64,000 bases of DNA from Macrosoma leucophasiata (GCA_036365455.1 JAWQUS010000032.1:15942001-16006000); one strand, 5' to 3'. Positions 20,746-32,490 are shown, counted from the first letter of the stretch. A program made the numbers and translations. Notes: generated by a model from the sequence alone, not told the origin.

Positions 20746-20895
20746 TTAATGAGATGTATATTTTTTTTTAGAATAATACTGAAGGTATTCACTCAGCCCT
20801 TGGAACTCTGTTAAGACTATGTTTACGACTAACTTCTTTTTCTTCTATAAAGTGAATTGAAAAATTTGTTGTATAAAATCGGTTATAAAATTATA

Positions 20896-21180
20896 TATAT
20901 GTAATAAAAGTGGCAAACAAGCGTGCAGTTCACATTGATGTTAAGTGATGACTGCAGCCTATAGACACCCAAACAATGACCAGAGGTCAAAATGCAAATG
21001 CGCTGCCACTCCTGAGGCATTAGGTGTTATGCCTCTGTGCCGGAAATTACAGAGCCGTACATTACCACCTGACCGAAACATGATAGTGCTGAACACTACC
21101 ATTTAACGGCAAGTATATTAGGTAATGCGGTGGTGCCTACGCCCGCGAGCTCCATCACTGGAGCTCTACCACCAGTAAAA
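20896..21180 (-). repeat. Family A copy, near full length
   Basis: TATATGTAATAAAAGTGGC to GAGCTCTACCACCAGT. Confidence 0.85.
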
Positions 21181-21469
21181 AACCAGTAAATTTGGAAATG
21201 TTATGTAATTTGATTATTATTTATACCTGTTGAATAATAATAATTATTGTAAGTCATTCGCTATAGGTAGCTTGTAAACTGACAATGCAAAAGTGTCCTT
21301 GTAGACCAGACGAATTTGAAATAAATTGTTTTAGTTTGGAACTCCACCACCATTTAAGTATTTAACTGAATTCTGTAAAGTAGTTATCAAAATGTACACT
21401 TACTACATCTGATCAAAGTGGCTTCGTAATATAGTTTAATAAGTTATTTAATATACATACTATCTAGAC

Positions 21470-21668
21470 GAGGGCCAGGAACACCAAGACTGACCTACCA
21501 AATAGGTCGAGTACAGACAGTACTGAGTACATGGTGGGGTCAAAAGTCTTAAGAATCATCGTGAGAGAAGAGAATGATGAATGTAGATGAGGCACGGGAG
21601 GTGTCAGGACCGGGATATCTGGCACTCTACACTCTCTGCCTACCCCGTTACGGACCTGGTGTGAAGAT
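21470..21668 (+). pseudogene. LINE C-terminal coding remnant
   Basis: GGNNNACCAAGACTGACCTACC...GATGAGGCACGGGAGG...GGGATATCTGGC matches the minus-strand fragment at 55735-55950. That sequence reads as the end of a LINE polyprotein (VDEARE, YLALYTLC in shifted frames). Frameshifted and dead. Confidence 0.65.
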
Positions 21669-21775
21669 ACATACATACAATAAGAGTTCCCACACCCAAA
21701 TTGTATAAAGACTTGTTTTATTAATGAGGCATTTTTGATTAGAATGTTGATAGAATTGTTGATGAAGACTTTACT

Positions 21776-22060
21776 ACTGGTGGTAGAGCTCCAGTGACGG
21801 AGCTCGCGGGCGTAGGCACCACCGCATTACCTAATATACTTGCCGCTAAATGGTAGTGTTCAGCACTATCGTGTTCCGGTCGAGTGGTAATGTACAGCCC
21901 TGTAATATCCGGCACAGAGGCATAACACCTAAGGCCTCAGGAGTGGTAACGCTTCTACATTTCGATCTTGGTCTTTGTGTAGGTGTCTATAGGCTGCAGT
22001 CATCACTTAACATCAATGTGAACTGCATGCTTGTTTACCACTTCCATTACATAAATAAAG
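21776..22060 (+). repeat. Family A copy, full length
   Basis: ACTGGTGGTAGAGCTCCAG start to ATTACATAAATAAAG tail; close to the inferred consensus. Confidence 0.9.
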
Positions 22061-22545
22061 AAGAATAGGTACACCTCCGTAATTCAGAAACCATTCAAAT
22101 TTTTATGAATTAGTGGACGTAGATCGTGGACAGGCGCGTGTTCTGCGTAACGTTTACCGTAAGCATGGAATCGGTTCGTTCCGGGCCCCGTTCAGAGCTT
22201 ATGACCTTTAGTCTGACCATTACATCGGCGGTATTGGTGACGACCTCGTTACACCACTTAATGCGCTCCACTTCGACAGAGAATATGTAATAATACTACG
22301 TATAGAATGGACACTTCGACGTCCCGCCCGATTTCCCCGTATCACCCAACCTCCTCCAGTCTTATGGGCGACGGTTGGTATTTTCTACGTGCTACGCACA
22401 CAGGTGCATGTGTATATACACGTCACTGATTGATGCCTGTGTAATAGAGACGGAATTTAGCGTTTGTATGGAATTTTGCCGGAGTGTCCGCGGTGTGACT
22501 TCGATATATTTAATCAGATATTGAGATATTGAATTGTAATATACT
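22061..22545. other. Unassigned, with short dispersed repeat at 22275
   Basis: CAGAGAATATGTAATAATAC followed by TACGT recurs at 13946-13970, and GATGCCTGTGTAATAGAGAC resembles the complement of 36768-36790. Otherwise unrecognised. Confidence 0.4.
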
Positions 22546-22943
22546 TTTTTTTTTTATGGCATCGCTATTACGTATATTGTCAGTGTCAAGTAAAACGATA
22601 TTTCGTATTTATTTTTCAAAGTTAGTATAATATCAAGTATAATATGTAAGTATCAAGTATATAAGTTATCAAGTATAATATGTCAGTCAAGTGAGTTACA
22701 GTCAAATTATTCGAGTAAAGCGATGGCTACTTTACCAGAACATTTACAATGAAGTTTTGGAGGCAACCTGAAAGGTCGTGTTTTCGCACTGTTATTCTAT
22801 TTCACTATACACGGGCACTGTCATAAACCTATATCAAACAAAATGCCACCAACTTTATTCAATATAACTTAAAAATACACCATGAAACTGAAATAAAATA
22901 AGAGCACCATACGCCTCTTTCAAGGTTCCCGCCAAAACTCCTC
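22546..22943 (-). repeat. Family S A-tailed retroposon
   Basis: Read on the minus strand it starts GGAGTTTTGGCGGGAACC and ends GCGATGCCAT followed by an A run. The same unit lies in plus orientation at 53357-53735. It carries no intact frame here. Confidence 0.7.
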
Positions 22944-22955
22944 TGTAATATACTT

Positions 22956-23050
22956 GTAACGTACGTAAATGCATCTTCACATAGGTAATGCTCGAAGGGG
23001 TAGGCATTCATGCAAACACCCACGATTCGCTGGTTACGTTTTGGACCATT
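22956..23050 (-). repeat. Family B SINE fragment
   Basis: GAAGGGGTAGGCATTCATGC to GGTTACGTTTTGGACCAT; truncated at the A copy. Confidence 0.7.
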
Positions 23051-23332
23051 GTGTTGACGGAGTTCGCGGTTGTAGTCACCATCGTATTACCTAATTTACT
23101 TGCCGCTAAATGGCAGTGTTCGGCACTATCGTGTTCCGGTCAAGTGGTAATGTACGGCCCTGTAATTTCCGGCACAGAGGCATAACACCTTAGCCCTGAG
23201 GAGTGGTAACGCATCTGCATTTTGATCTTGGTCTTCGTGTGGGTGTCTAATGTGTCTATAGGCTGCAGTCATCACTTAACATCAGTGTGAACTGCATGCT
23301 TGTTTGCCACTTCCATTACAAAATTTAAAAAA
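23051..23332 (+). repeat. Family A copy
   Basis: First bases missing at the junction with B; tail CATTACAAAATTTAAAAAA. Confidence 0.85.
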
Positions 23333-23689
23333 GAGCCCTTCAAGTCAACTCAAGCTAAATGAACAAGTCTCCATTAGATGCAATACCGCTAACCTATGAA
23401 ACCTGCTTGGTATAAAAATGGAGGTCAGTTAGAGTCGGCGGACGAGCCGCTGCCGGTACCGTTGTATACAAACATGTTAATTGTTGCTTTCTCTCTTTAT
23501 CAGCCTTGGATTAGGTGCTACCGTTTTCGGATTCATTAGATTACATCCGGTCCCATTGTCACGAAGTTGAGATTTAATATTGGCGTCTCCTAGTGTATTC
23601 GAGGGATATCCCTAAAATAATACAGACAGGATGTTAGGTACTATACGTTCTTAGGTTTTAGCGAGCTACACTCATCTATCTATCTATTT
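23333..23689. other. Unassigned spacer
   Basis: No gene recognised. Confidence 0.5.
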
Positions 23690-23940
23690 ATATAAAAATC
23701 AATTACTGTTCGTTAGTCTCGCTAAAACTCGAGAACGGCTGGATCGATTTGGCTAATTTAGGTTTTGATTTTTGGAAGTCCGGGGAAGGTTTAAAACGTA
23801 AGAAAATATGAAGAAATTGAAGGGAAATAGTAAAAACTACAATTTTATTAATAAAGTGAAGTAAACTATAGGCTATATTTTATTAGATAGTAGTAATGTA
23901 GATTAAATTGCACCCGTGCGAAACCGGGACGGGCCGCTAG
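23690..23940 (+). mobile_element. L-type Helitron-like element
   Basis: ATAAAAATCAATTACTGTTC start, GGGACGGGCCGCTAG|T end. The 3' end matches that of the 6888 element while the body matches 6633, so ends and bodies are shuffled. Confidence 0.65.
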
Positions 23941-24104
23941 TCCACGGTTAGGTAGCTGATGAAATAAGGAGTAACTGAGGCTACTTTTATCTCCATACAT
24001 ACATATATACCTACATACAAATAAATAGAATTTGAGTGTCTCCGATTTTGACGGGACTTTCACTGGCAGATAGCTGATGTAATAAGGAGTAACTTAGGCT
24101 ACTT

Positions 24105-24192
24105 TTATACTAGCTGCGCCCACGACTTCGTACGGGTAGATACTGAACAATCATAAATTCTCACGCGGACGAAGTCGCGGGCACAGCTAGTC
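24105..24192. mobile_element. Short inverted-repeat element (CTAGCTGCGCCC)
   Basis: ACTAGCTGCGCCCACGACTTC and its approximate complement GTCGCGGGCACAGCTAGT bound about 80 bases. A near-identical copy lies at 32752-32835. Confidence 0.65.
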
Positions 24193-24797
24193 TATAATAA
24201 GACTTCTGATCTCAATATGGTCTTATTTACTTTCAAATCAGTTGTTTTAATATGTAAATATAGTAGTGCAAACAAACGTTTATAACAGTATACATTGTAC
24301 TAACAACTGTATGCTAATTGGAAAGAATATAGTACAAAATTACTTTATGTTTAGATCAATTAACATACATATGTTCATATTATCCATATGAATTCCATTG
24401 CCTATCTATTGTTCATAATATTTAAAAGAGAAAACATAGACCTAGTTCTAATACTACTACTGAACTCATGAATGCAATTTGTGTTCAAATGTTTCAAAAT
24501 ATTAAGTCATACACCCAGGAGTGGGTTATTCGTCAACTCGACATGGACGACCGGACACACGTGTGTCCAGTTGGTTAAACTTGAAATTGTTATGACTTGT
24601 TACTTCGTCGTCTGGACACGATAATATTTTTGCGTGTGTCCACATAGTGAATCTTAAATAAAACACAATTATGTTTTCGCCAACTGGACACACGTTCACA
24701 TTTTAACCGAATTCATGTCAAAGTACAGTCACGCAGATTATTTTTCAAGACAATGGACTTCATTTAGTTGCCAATATCTCAGCTATCGGTCTGAACA
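24193..24797. other. Unassigned, no gene seen
   Basis: CACACGTGTGTCCAG and CTGGACACACG repeats occur at 24550-24705 as loose inverted pairs. Confidence 0.4.
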
Positions 24798-24947
24798 ATA
24801 GCCATATGCAGGCTTTCCCCTCTGTCAAAGTACAAGTGCAATTGAGCCTGTACCCGTCGCCTCTATGTTTAAATGTGTAATGTGCGTGAAATTGTTTCTG
24901 TATTTTGTTAAAGTCAAGGTATGAGTTTCGTAGTAATAGATGATTTT
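24798..24947 (+). repeat. G MITE, internal part only
   Basis: GCCATATGCAGGCTTTCCCC through GATTTTTGT matches the left half of the G copies; both termini are missing. Confidence 0.75.
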
Positions 24948-24949
24948 TG

Positions 24950-25234
24950 TAGAGCTCCAGTGACGGAGCTCGCGGGCGTAGGCACCACCGGATTACCTAA
25001 TATACCTACTTGCCGCTAAATGGTAGTATTCAGCACTATCGTTTTCCGGTTAGGTGCTAATGTACGGCCCTATAATTTCCGGCACAGAGGCATAATACCT
25101 TAGGCCTCAGAAGTGGTAACGCGTCTGCATTTTGACCTATGGTCTTTGGTGTGGGTGTCTATAGGCTGCAGTCATCACTTAACATCAATGTGAAGTGCAT
25201 GCTTGTTTGCCACTTCCATTAAATTAAAAAAAAA
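24950..25234 (+). repeat. Family A copy
   Basis: Joined directly to G; first nine bases missing, tail CCATTAAATTAAAAAAAAA. Confidence 0.85.
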
Positions 25235-25974
25235 GTCTACTTCATTTGGCATTTGGCGAGCGGAATGGGTTCAAAATATCTCGATCCAATTAATTGATCT
25301 TCCGATAAATCAATTTCAGATCGCTCTTTCCTCGATCCCTACTTCCATATGCATACAAAGTAAAACAAGCATACCACCCACCCACGTTGACAGTAAGACA
25401 GACAGCGGGCGGACATCTGTCAACATATCAAAATGATTAAGTAGGTAGGTTACAAGGTAGGTATGCTCAATTAGAGGTTTATTTGCATTGGGACATTAAT
25501 TTAAAGTTTAACCCCCTTCATAAACGTATTTTTGCTAAAGTGTTGCTAATCTCTCCTTCGTCTTTTTCTATCCTGCACATTTGACAATGCAACTGACTAT
25601 GACAAAAAAGCATTAAAACGTATCTAATGTACGTTTATGAATAAGGAGGTTAATGTTTAACTAAAACTAACGACATTAAATAAAAATACTAGTCATATTG
25701 GTGAACAGAAATATCATGCAATCATCAAATTATTTCTCTCAAATTAAAAATCCAGCCAAGTGCGAGTCGGCCTCACGTTCACAGTAAGGTTTCAAACAAT
25801 TAATCAATTTTCTATTTTCTCCTAAATACCAGTCTACGGTTTTTTTATACGCGGGAAACAAAGATCTCACCCATCTTATTCCACCACACCTTGATTGTTT
25901 AACTTCCACGATCAAATCGAACTGCCTGACGATTTGTACACCTTTGCCATGGTATGTAAGATAACCAGTGTTGT
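25235..25974. other. Unassigned AT-rich region
   Basis: CCAGCCAAGTGCGAGTCGGCC near 25753 is a common moth-repeat phrase (general knowledge). No gene. Confidence 0.45.
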
Positions 25975-26235
25975 TGGTAAAAGCGACTTCTTTACGATAT
26001 TCAATAAACTGAAAAGTCTATTATATCGGTTGCCTAACTAGCATAGTTGGTAATAGATGGCGCTGCTGCTACCATAAAGCAATGCAATAGATGTGAAGGA
26101 AAGATTTGACAAATCGGGCAGGACTTCAGTAGCTCAATTGGAAGAGCGGCTGGACTAGATTCCCAGTAGGTCGCGAGTTCGAGTCTCGCCTGAAGTCAAA
26201 TTTTTCTTTCCATTTTTCTTTAAAAATAAAATATA
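25975..26235 (+). repeat. Family T element, best single copy
   Basis: tRNA-like unit at 26122-26197 with GACTTCAG/CTGAAGTC, A box TAGCTCAATTGG, B box AGTTCGAGTCT and a T arm GCGAG/CTCGC. The upstream flank from GCGACTTCTTTACG is complete; the downstream flank stops after AAAATATA. The loop CTAGATT would place AGA as anticodon, but the stem mismatch and T at position 37 argue against function. Confidence 0.8.
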
Positions 26236-26390
26236 CCCATTGTATTTATGATTCCATTTGTTTGAGCGTAGTTATATTGAGACGCAGATATTTTAACTAC
26301 AGTTATAAATATCGTAAGTGGGACAGACGGATTGGCGCCGGACCAAACGTGGGTAATGGACTCCATTACTTCCTACACAACACCAGTTCT

Positions 26391-26680
26391 TAGGGTTCCG
26401 CACCTGAAAGGAAAAAACCGGACTCTAATTACTGAGCCTCCGCTGTCTGTCTGTCTGTTCGTCCGTGTGTCTGTCACCAGTCTGTATCTCATAAACCGGG
26501 ATAGCTAGTAAGCTGAAATTTTCAAAAATTGGGTATGTCTTTCCGTGACAGCGAATACTAAAATTATGGGTTTCATATTTATTAAATTCGAGCTCACAAG
26601 TAAACAATTTGATAAACAAAATATTCATACCATCATTTTTATCTGCGCGTGGGCATTTGACCGACCTTGCCACATCCTCG
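26391..26680 (+). repeat. Dispersed repeat with AGGGTTCCGCACCTG start
   Basis: The phrase AGGGTTCCG...GTCTGTCTGTCTGTTCGTCCG is typical of a moth repeat family (general knowledge). The frame at 26425-26673 on the minus strand is a by-product. Confidence 0.45.
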
Positions 26681-26911
26681 TTTCAGTGTCAGGCTGCGTC
26701 TACACTGCCATCCTTAAATTTTAGGTCATACTTTCACGTCTACTTATCAGATCCACACTCACTGCCTACCCCGTGAATTTTACCGTTACTTGTAAAGGGA
26801 AGAAGATACATGTATACATTATGTTGCAATAATTCAATCGCAATCAATGTGAAGTATGTGAATTGAATCTTTAATTGCTGTTACCGTGCTATAAATAAGT
26901 ATCTCAAGAAA

Positions 26912-27760
26912 CGATATTCGTTCATCCAGATATGCTGCAAACTTAATTTGTATGCATATAAAATTTATAATCTAGAGAATTTATATCCTAAATCGAATCG
27001 AATTTATACTGGATGACCTTTTTTACCGTCTTGAAAAAAATAGGGTAAGCAAATGAAATAAAAGCCTATGGCATAGTTATTTATATTATTTTTTTTATAT
27101 TTTCTAACTTCATCTGAAATTAAAATTTCATTAAACATTTCTATTCATTATTCTATTTTTAATTTTAGAACACTGAATTTCAACAAACAAACGCCGGCAA
27201 CTTGACACGATCCTGTTTTTGCAAGTTTTGTAGGTAGTAGAATAATGAATAGAAATGTTTAATGAAATTTTAATTTCAGATGAAGTTAGAAAATATAAAA
27301 AAATAATATAAATAACTATGCCACAGGCTTTTATTTCATTTGCTTATCACGCCCTATTTTTTTCAAGACGGTAAAAAAAGTCACCCAGTATACATATATT
27401 AGGTGGCCAATCAAAATTTGGCCGCAAGTATTTTTTTAATCTTTAACAGCCAGCAACTCTTATTTGCGGCCGATTTAATTTGGTTACCGTATATCATAAT
27501 AATAAAAAAAAAAAACTTTTTATATATAAATAATACATGTACGTTAAAGAGTCATTTTTGAGTCTTCGTACATATTGCCGTGAGGTGAACAATATTTTGT
27601 TGAAAACACAAGTAAAAAAAAATCTTTCTGATAAAAAAAAAATTCTTGTAACCACATGTTGATTGGCAACTTAGTGGATATATTCTCTAGCTTATAAATA
27701 TGCATAAAAATTAGGTTTGCAGCCTAACTGGATGAAGGAAATGATTCTGCAGTGGGATCC
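26912..27760. mobile_element. O element with nested long-TIR MITE
   Basis: Left end CGTTCATCCAGATATGCTGC and right end GCAGCCTAACTGGATGAAGG are inverted repeats extending through AATTT..ATATTCTCTAG. The middle has CTTATTTGCGGCCG, shared with 40910. A separate inverted-repeat element at 27007-27390 sits inside. Confidence 0.7.
27007..27390. mobile_element. Mariner-like MITE with ~150-bp inverted arms
   Basis: Starts TACTGGATGACC and ends GTCACCCAGTA with TA on both sides. Arms of about 150 bases (27007-27155 and 27238-27390) are nearly perfect reverse complements; the 82-base loop is unique. No coding capacity. Confidence 0.85.
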
Positions 27761-27939
27761 TAACATATTATTTTTGAAAGAGACAACGGTTTCAACTTCT
27801 TTTGTGTGTGCTCTTCGTAATGAGTCTGAAAAGAACGTCATTATTCATCTTGAAAACCACATTTGAAGAGAATGAATAACGTGTAATTTATCATAATAAT
27901 ATTCTTAACGCGAAACACATATACTGACAGTACCATTCT

Positions 27940-28135
27940 ACTAATATACTTTTTACATTAGTTTATTATATTTAGTTTTATCTTAGTGATATTCTTGACT
28001 TTACATATATTTTTTATCTTGTTTGACATGTATATCAATTGTTGTTCACTTTCATTTATTTTGTTTGTTTTTGACATGTCATATGAGGTGCCTGTCATCC
28101 TAAATGAATAAATGAGTTTCTGATTCTGATTCTGA
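27940..28135 (+). repeat. Probable LINE 3' UTR with GATTCT tail
   Basis: GTGCCTGTCATCCTAAATG and AATAAATGAG followed by repeated TTCTGA resemble lepidopteran LINE tails. The coding part is absent. Confidence 0.45.
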
Positions 28136-28233
28136 GTGCTTTACGTAGGCAATGTGTAGCAGAGATAACGCTCTACAAAGTCGAAACTAGCCGATTGTCT
28201 AGTTCGTAGTCTCGATGTGCAATATTTATTGAT
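28136..28233 (+). repeat. Family I copy
   Basis: GTGCTTTACGTAGGCAATGTG to GATGTGCAATATTTATTG. Confidence 0.65.
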
Positions 28234-28240
28234 GGGTAGG

Positions 28241-28396
28241 TTTTTTTTATGTAATAGAAGTGGCAAACAAGCATGCAGTTACATTGATGTTAAGTGATGA
28301 CTGAAGCCTATAGACACTCACACAAAGACCAAGGTCAAAATGCAGATGCGTTACCACTCCTGAGGCCTAAGGTGTTATGCCTCTGTGCCGGAAATT
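28241..28396 (-). repeat. Family A half, head-to-head with next copy
   Basis: The tail half in minus orientation ends at CCGGAAATT, where the plus copy begins. Confidence 0.8.
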
Positions 28397-28659
28397 TCCA
28401 GTGAAGGGACTCGAGGGCGTAGTACATTACCTTATCTGTCTGCAGCCAAATGGTAGTGTTCAGCACTATCGTGTTCCAGTTCGATGGTAATGTATGGCCC
28501 CGTAATAACTATCACAGAGACAAAACAACTAAGGTCTCAGTGGTGGCAACGCATCTTCATTTAGATCTCTTGTTTTTATGTAGATGTCTATAGGTTACAG
28601 TTATCACCTAACATCCATGTGAACTGCATGCTTGTTTGCCACTTTCGCCTAATAAAAAG
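28397..28659 (+). repeat. Family A copy, diverged subtype
   Basis: TCCAGTGAAGGGACTCGAGG to GCCTAATAAAAAGG. Its body (CCGTAATAACTATCACAG) belongs to an older variant also seen at 895. Confidence 0.8.
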
Positions 28660-28756
28660 GATGCCCAAAGTGTCAAATTTTCTAGGGCGGCAAGATTTGG
28701 AAACTGAAAAAAAATCCAGTCTTTCAGAATGCTTAATAGAGTTTATTAGTATTTTG

Positions 28757-29040
28757 ATTTATGTAATGGAAGTGGTAAACAAGCATGCAGTTCACATTGA
28801 TGTTAAGTGATGACTGTAGCCTGTTGACACCCACACAAAGACCAAGGTCAAAATGCAGATGCGTTACCACTGAGGCCTAAGGTGTTATGCCTCTGTGCCG
28901 AAAATTACAAGGCCGTACATTACCACCTGACCGTAACACGATAGTGCTGAACACTACCATTTAGCGGCAAGTATATCCGGTAATGCGGTGATGCCTACGC
29001 CCGCGAGCTCCGTCACTGGAGCTCTACCACCAGTAAAAAA
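28757..29040 (-). repeat. Family A copy, near full length
   Basis: TTTATGTAATGGAAGTGG to CTACCACCAGTAAAAAA. Confidence 0.85.
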
Positions 29041-29299
29041 ATAATTATTTTATCTTAAAGTTAAGGAACAACTGATTAATTTAGTTAATCAGTCTTTTCT
29101 GACTGATTACTCAAGAAATACAATTTATGCATTATTACATCAAACATACCTGAAGTCGATTCGGTTATCGATTCTAAAAAAAAATGTCATCGGGTTGTAC
29201 ATTTAATCCTGTTACACGTTGTAAATATAAAAACATATAAAAACTGTAAGTAAAATATATAGAAACTGTATGTTCGAGCAAAATTTCAGTATTGGGGCG

Positions 29300-29778
29300 A
29301 AAGGAGATGTTGCGAGCTCGGCTCTGGTTCGTACACGTCCTCAAAAAATGGGTAAATTAAAGGAGAATCCGAAAAAAATACAATTAATTTATTCAAGAAA
29401 ATATTTTAGAGTTACAACCACATTTAATTTAAACGATTTCATCATTTTCAACTATGTTAAACATGGCGGCGATACAGCCGACACTTGGGATCAATCGATT
29501 TTGATAGTATTTAGAAAATATTAGTTTTTTCTCCAAGTACTATATAATCAAAATACAATTTAAAAAATGAAAATGTCAAAATGACATCGCCCGCCATATT
29601 CGCCATGTTGGTTTTGAGTTGCAATTTTAACTGCAAATAATGTTTTGTAACTGCAAACAAAGCTAAATAAGTGAAAATATGCAGTAAAAAACGTTTTTAT
29701 ATTGATACGTGATTACGTTTAATGATATTGTGTAAAATACATGGCCGGAGGTCCATACATTTTTGCAACATCTCCTTT
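29300..29778 (-). mobile_element. Family E MITE (479 bp)
   Basis: Perfect TIRs AAAGGAGATGTTGC and GCAACATCTCCTTT. Shorter than the 18109 copy by an internal deletion. Confidence 0.85.
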
Positions 29779-31168
29779 GCTCCGGTGCCCAAGTCACGAA
29801 AAAATATGACAATTTATTTGCAATTGTGTCTAGCCGAAGGCGTTTACGTTCCGAGAAAGGTTAAGTTTAAACGCGGCCTGGCTACTTATAAGCACTTTTC
29901 ATCATAGAAAAAACAATCTCTCCATTGTAAACATAGCCTTACAGTAACAGCAGGTCCCGGCTCCCAACCGGTCAGTCAACATTGCGGAACCATGAACTTG
30001 AATTTATAAATCGAACATTAATTCAAAATGCCGTTAGAGAACTGGTATCCACGAGTGAATTGCATATGCGAGGGAAATGCATGCAATATTCATATTACAT
30101 GTAAAGGTTTTTATCTGTTGCTAACCTACCTATCTTTTTTTTAATGCCATGAAGAGGCACACAAGAGTTGTGGTAAATAGAGACAAGGAACACTGTCTAT
30201 GTATTGAAAAAGTGTCCATTACGAACAGCGGTAACGTTCGATAGCATAGGATAAATGGTCCAAGAGATACTGAACCCTCCGAGCACCGTTGGTCCTGTGA
30301 GGCTGGAAATTTTTGTAGGGATAAATCATAACACGCCAAGTACAAAAACCATCGCCTGGCAAGGATCAGCCAGTCACGTCACCAACCCCACATTTTTTAA
30401 AATGTAAAAAAAAAACTTGGACCTGTAAGCTTGAAATTTTTATATAATTTCGTTCATATATATAGTGAAGTTTAAAACAAATTGACAGGCGATTTCGATG
30501 AGCACGAGTGCCTGCCAGGCGAACCGAAAGGTGTGCTATATGTATGAACGAAAATAAACTTTCTTCTGTAAAGTTGAAATTTATATAGGTGTTTGTCTAA
30601 GATATTTGAAGTAAGTAGGTTCAATAACAGGCGGTTCTGGATAGCATAAAAAAATCGGTCAAGTGCGAGTCAAATTCACGCACAAAGTGTTCCGTCCAAA
30701 AAAAATGCTTAAAAATTAATTTAAAAACTGTGCAATAGCTTAAAATCTTGCCCTTGGTCTTCTTGGAACTCTGCCATCATCTATACTCGCGTGAAAGCGT
30801 GAAGTTCTATGCAAATATTCACAATATTTCACACCTCAGCCATATACTACATTAGTACCTACTAAGTTAGGTGACCTGAAAACAACCACTTAATGAATGG
30901 GTGTGTCAGACACGAACAATAGTCGGAGAGCTGTTAGTCACAGTTGGAGAGATAAATCGAGATAATTGGAGGTTGGGCCATGTGCCAATCAATTTGTCTA
31001 CTTTTTTTTGTACGTATTGTAGAAAATTATACGTACTATTATTATTATGAGACAGTTTTTATTACTATAAATAAATATAAGTAAATTCTCTAAAAAGATA
31101 GACTGGCTGAGGTACCTATAAAATGTGAGTTAAACGAACAGCTTCAGAGAAATATCTCAGAGATTTTT
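29779..31168. other. Unassigned region, no gene seen
   Basis: A mix of AT-rich sequence with a TCGGTCAAGTGCGAGTC phrase at about 30655 that recurs near 25755. No frame here has convincing coding character. Confidence 0.45.
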
Positions 31169-31169
31169 C

Positions 31170-31476
31170 ACTGGTGGTAGAGCTCGCGGGCGTAGGCACC
31201 ACTGCATTACCTAATATAGGTACTTGCCGCTAAATGGTAGTGTTCAGCACTATCGTGTTCCGGTCAGGTGCTGCTGCAGTAATGAACAGCCCTGTAAAAT
31301 TACATGCCTCTGTGTCGGAAATCCGACACAGAGGCATAACACCTTAGGTGTCAGGTCTGGTAACGCATCTGCATTTTGGCCTTGGTCTTTGTGTGCGTGT
31401 CTATAGACTGCAGTCATCACCTAACATCAATGTGAACTGCATAAATGTTTGCCACTTCCATAACATAAAAAAAAAT
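31170..31476 (+). repeat. Family A copy with internal 16-bp inverted duplication
   Basis: 31304-31319 and 31322-31337 are exact reverse complements (ATGCCTCTGTGTCGGA) around AA, at the site where other copies have one CCGGCACAGAGGCAT. Confidence 0.85.
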
Positions 31477-32157
31477 TACTCCGTTGAGCATTTAAAAAAA
31501 GCATATATCAGTTTACGTATTTTTATTTTTTCTGCTAATCTATTTTACTTACGTTTATTTTTTTTTATAATTCATAAAGATAAAAATAATGGGTAATAGG
31601 AAATTAAAAGTTCAATTAATTAATATTTCATGAATTACAGCGAATATACATTTGTATTCTGTACTGCGACATCTGGTGGTGAATGGCGTAAACGGAAAGG
31701 CAATGAGCAGCCATCAGCGTTCTACGACTAAACGTTGTAATGTTTCCATTAGTTATGCATAGATGGCGCGCATATCGTAAAACGATCGAAAGCTTAATTA
31801 AAATGTTTACTTTATTTTCTATGGTTATAATAAAATTAAATAGGTAGGTACTTAATTGTGCTCTACATAAAAAAACATTATTTGGAACAATAAGTAGTGC
31901 TGAGTAGAACTAGTAGAACTACACTCATATGACAAAAGACGTCTCTACATTTTCAATAGAGTTTAGTCAGATCAATAATATTAGGCACGGTTTTATTGTT
32001 GGCACCAAAAAGCTGTAAAATACATTGTTAACGTTATATTTGGCTGAGATTAAAATAAGAAAGTGCCTGCTACCATAATTAAATAAAATAGGTAATATGA
32101 GAACCTAATAATACTCTCGGTTCCTATTTACCTATCTAATATAGGTAGGTAGTAGTT
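31477..32157. other. Unassigned AT-rich region
   Basis: No gene or repeat recognised. Confidence 0.5.
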
Positions 32158-32313
32158 TTTTGACGTGACAACGTCTTAAATTAGGTTGCGGCTCGGAGTC
32201 ACTCATGAAAAAGTGTAACGCCCGGTAACGTAACGATGAGTCACCGAACGAGAGAGAGGCCTGCCGGACCGGCGAATGCCTTTCTACCGAGAAAAAGACG
32301 TTGTCACGTAAAA
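32158..32313. mobile_element. Short TIR element (GACGTGACAACGTCTT)
   Basis: TTGACGTGACAACGTCTT at the left is mirrored by AAGACGTTGTCACGTAAA at the right, about 155 bases in all; the interior is GC-richer than the flanks. Confidence 0.7.
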
Positions 32314-32348
32314 TCTTCGCCCGTAAAACCGACTTTACAGGCAACCAG

Positions 32349-32490
32349 TTTTTTTATATAACGTACCTACCTAGGTGACAAACAAACATGAAGAAAGACG
32401 TTGGATGTTATGTGATGACTGCAGCCTATACCTACACACAAAAACCAGAGGGTAAATGCAGGTATGCGTTACCACCTCTGAGACCTTAGT
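32349..32490 (-). repeat. Family A fragment interrupted by H
   Basis: The tail half ends at GAGACCTTAGT, exactly where the H element starts; the rest is missing after H. Confidence 0.7.

Noticed and set aside
26122..26197. Functional tRNA gene (anticodon AGA)
   Set aside because: The anticodon stem has an A.C mismatch, position 37 is not a purine, and the unit lies in a repeat family with shared flanks.
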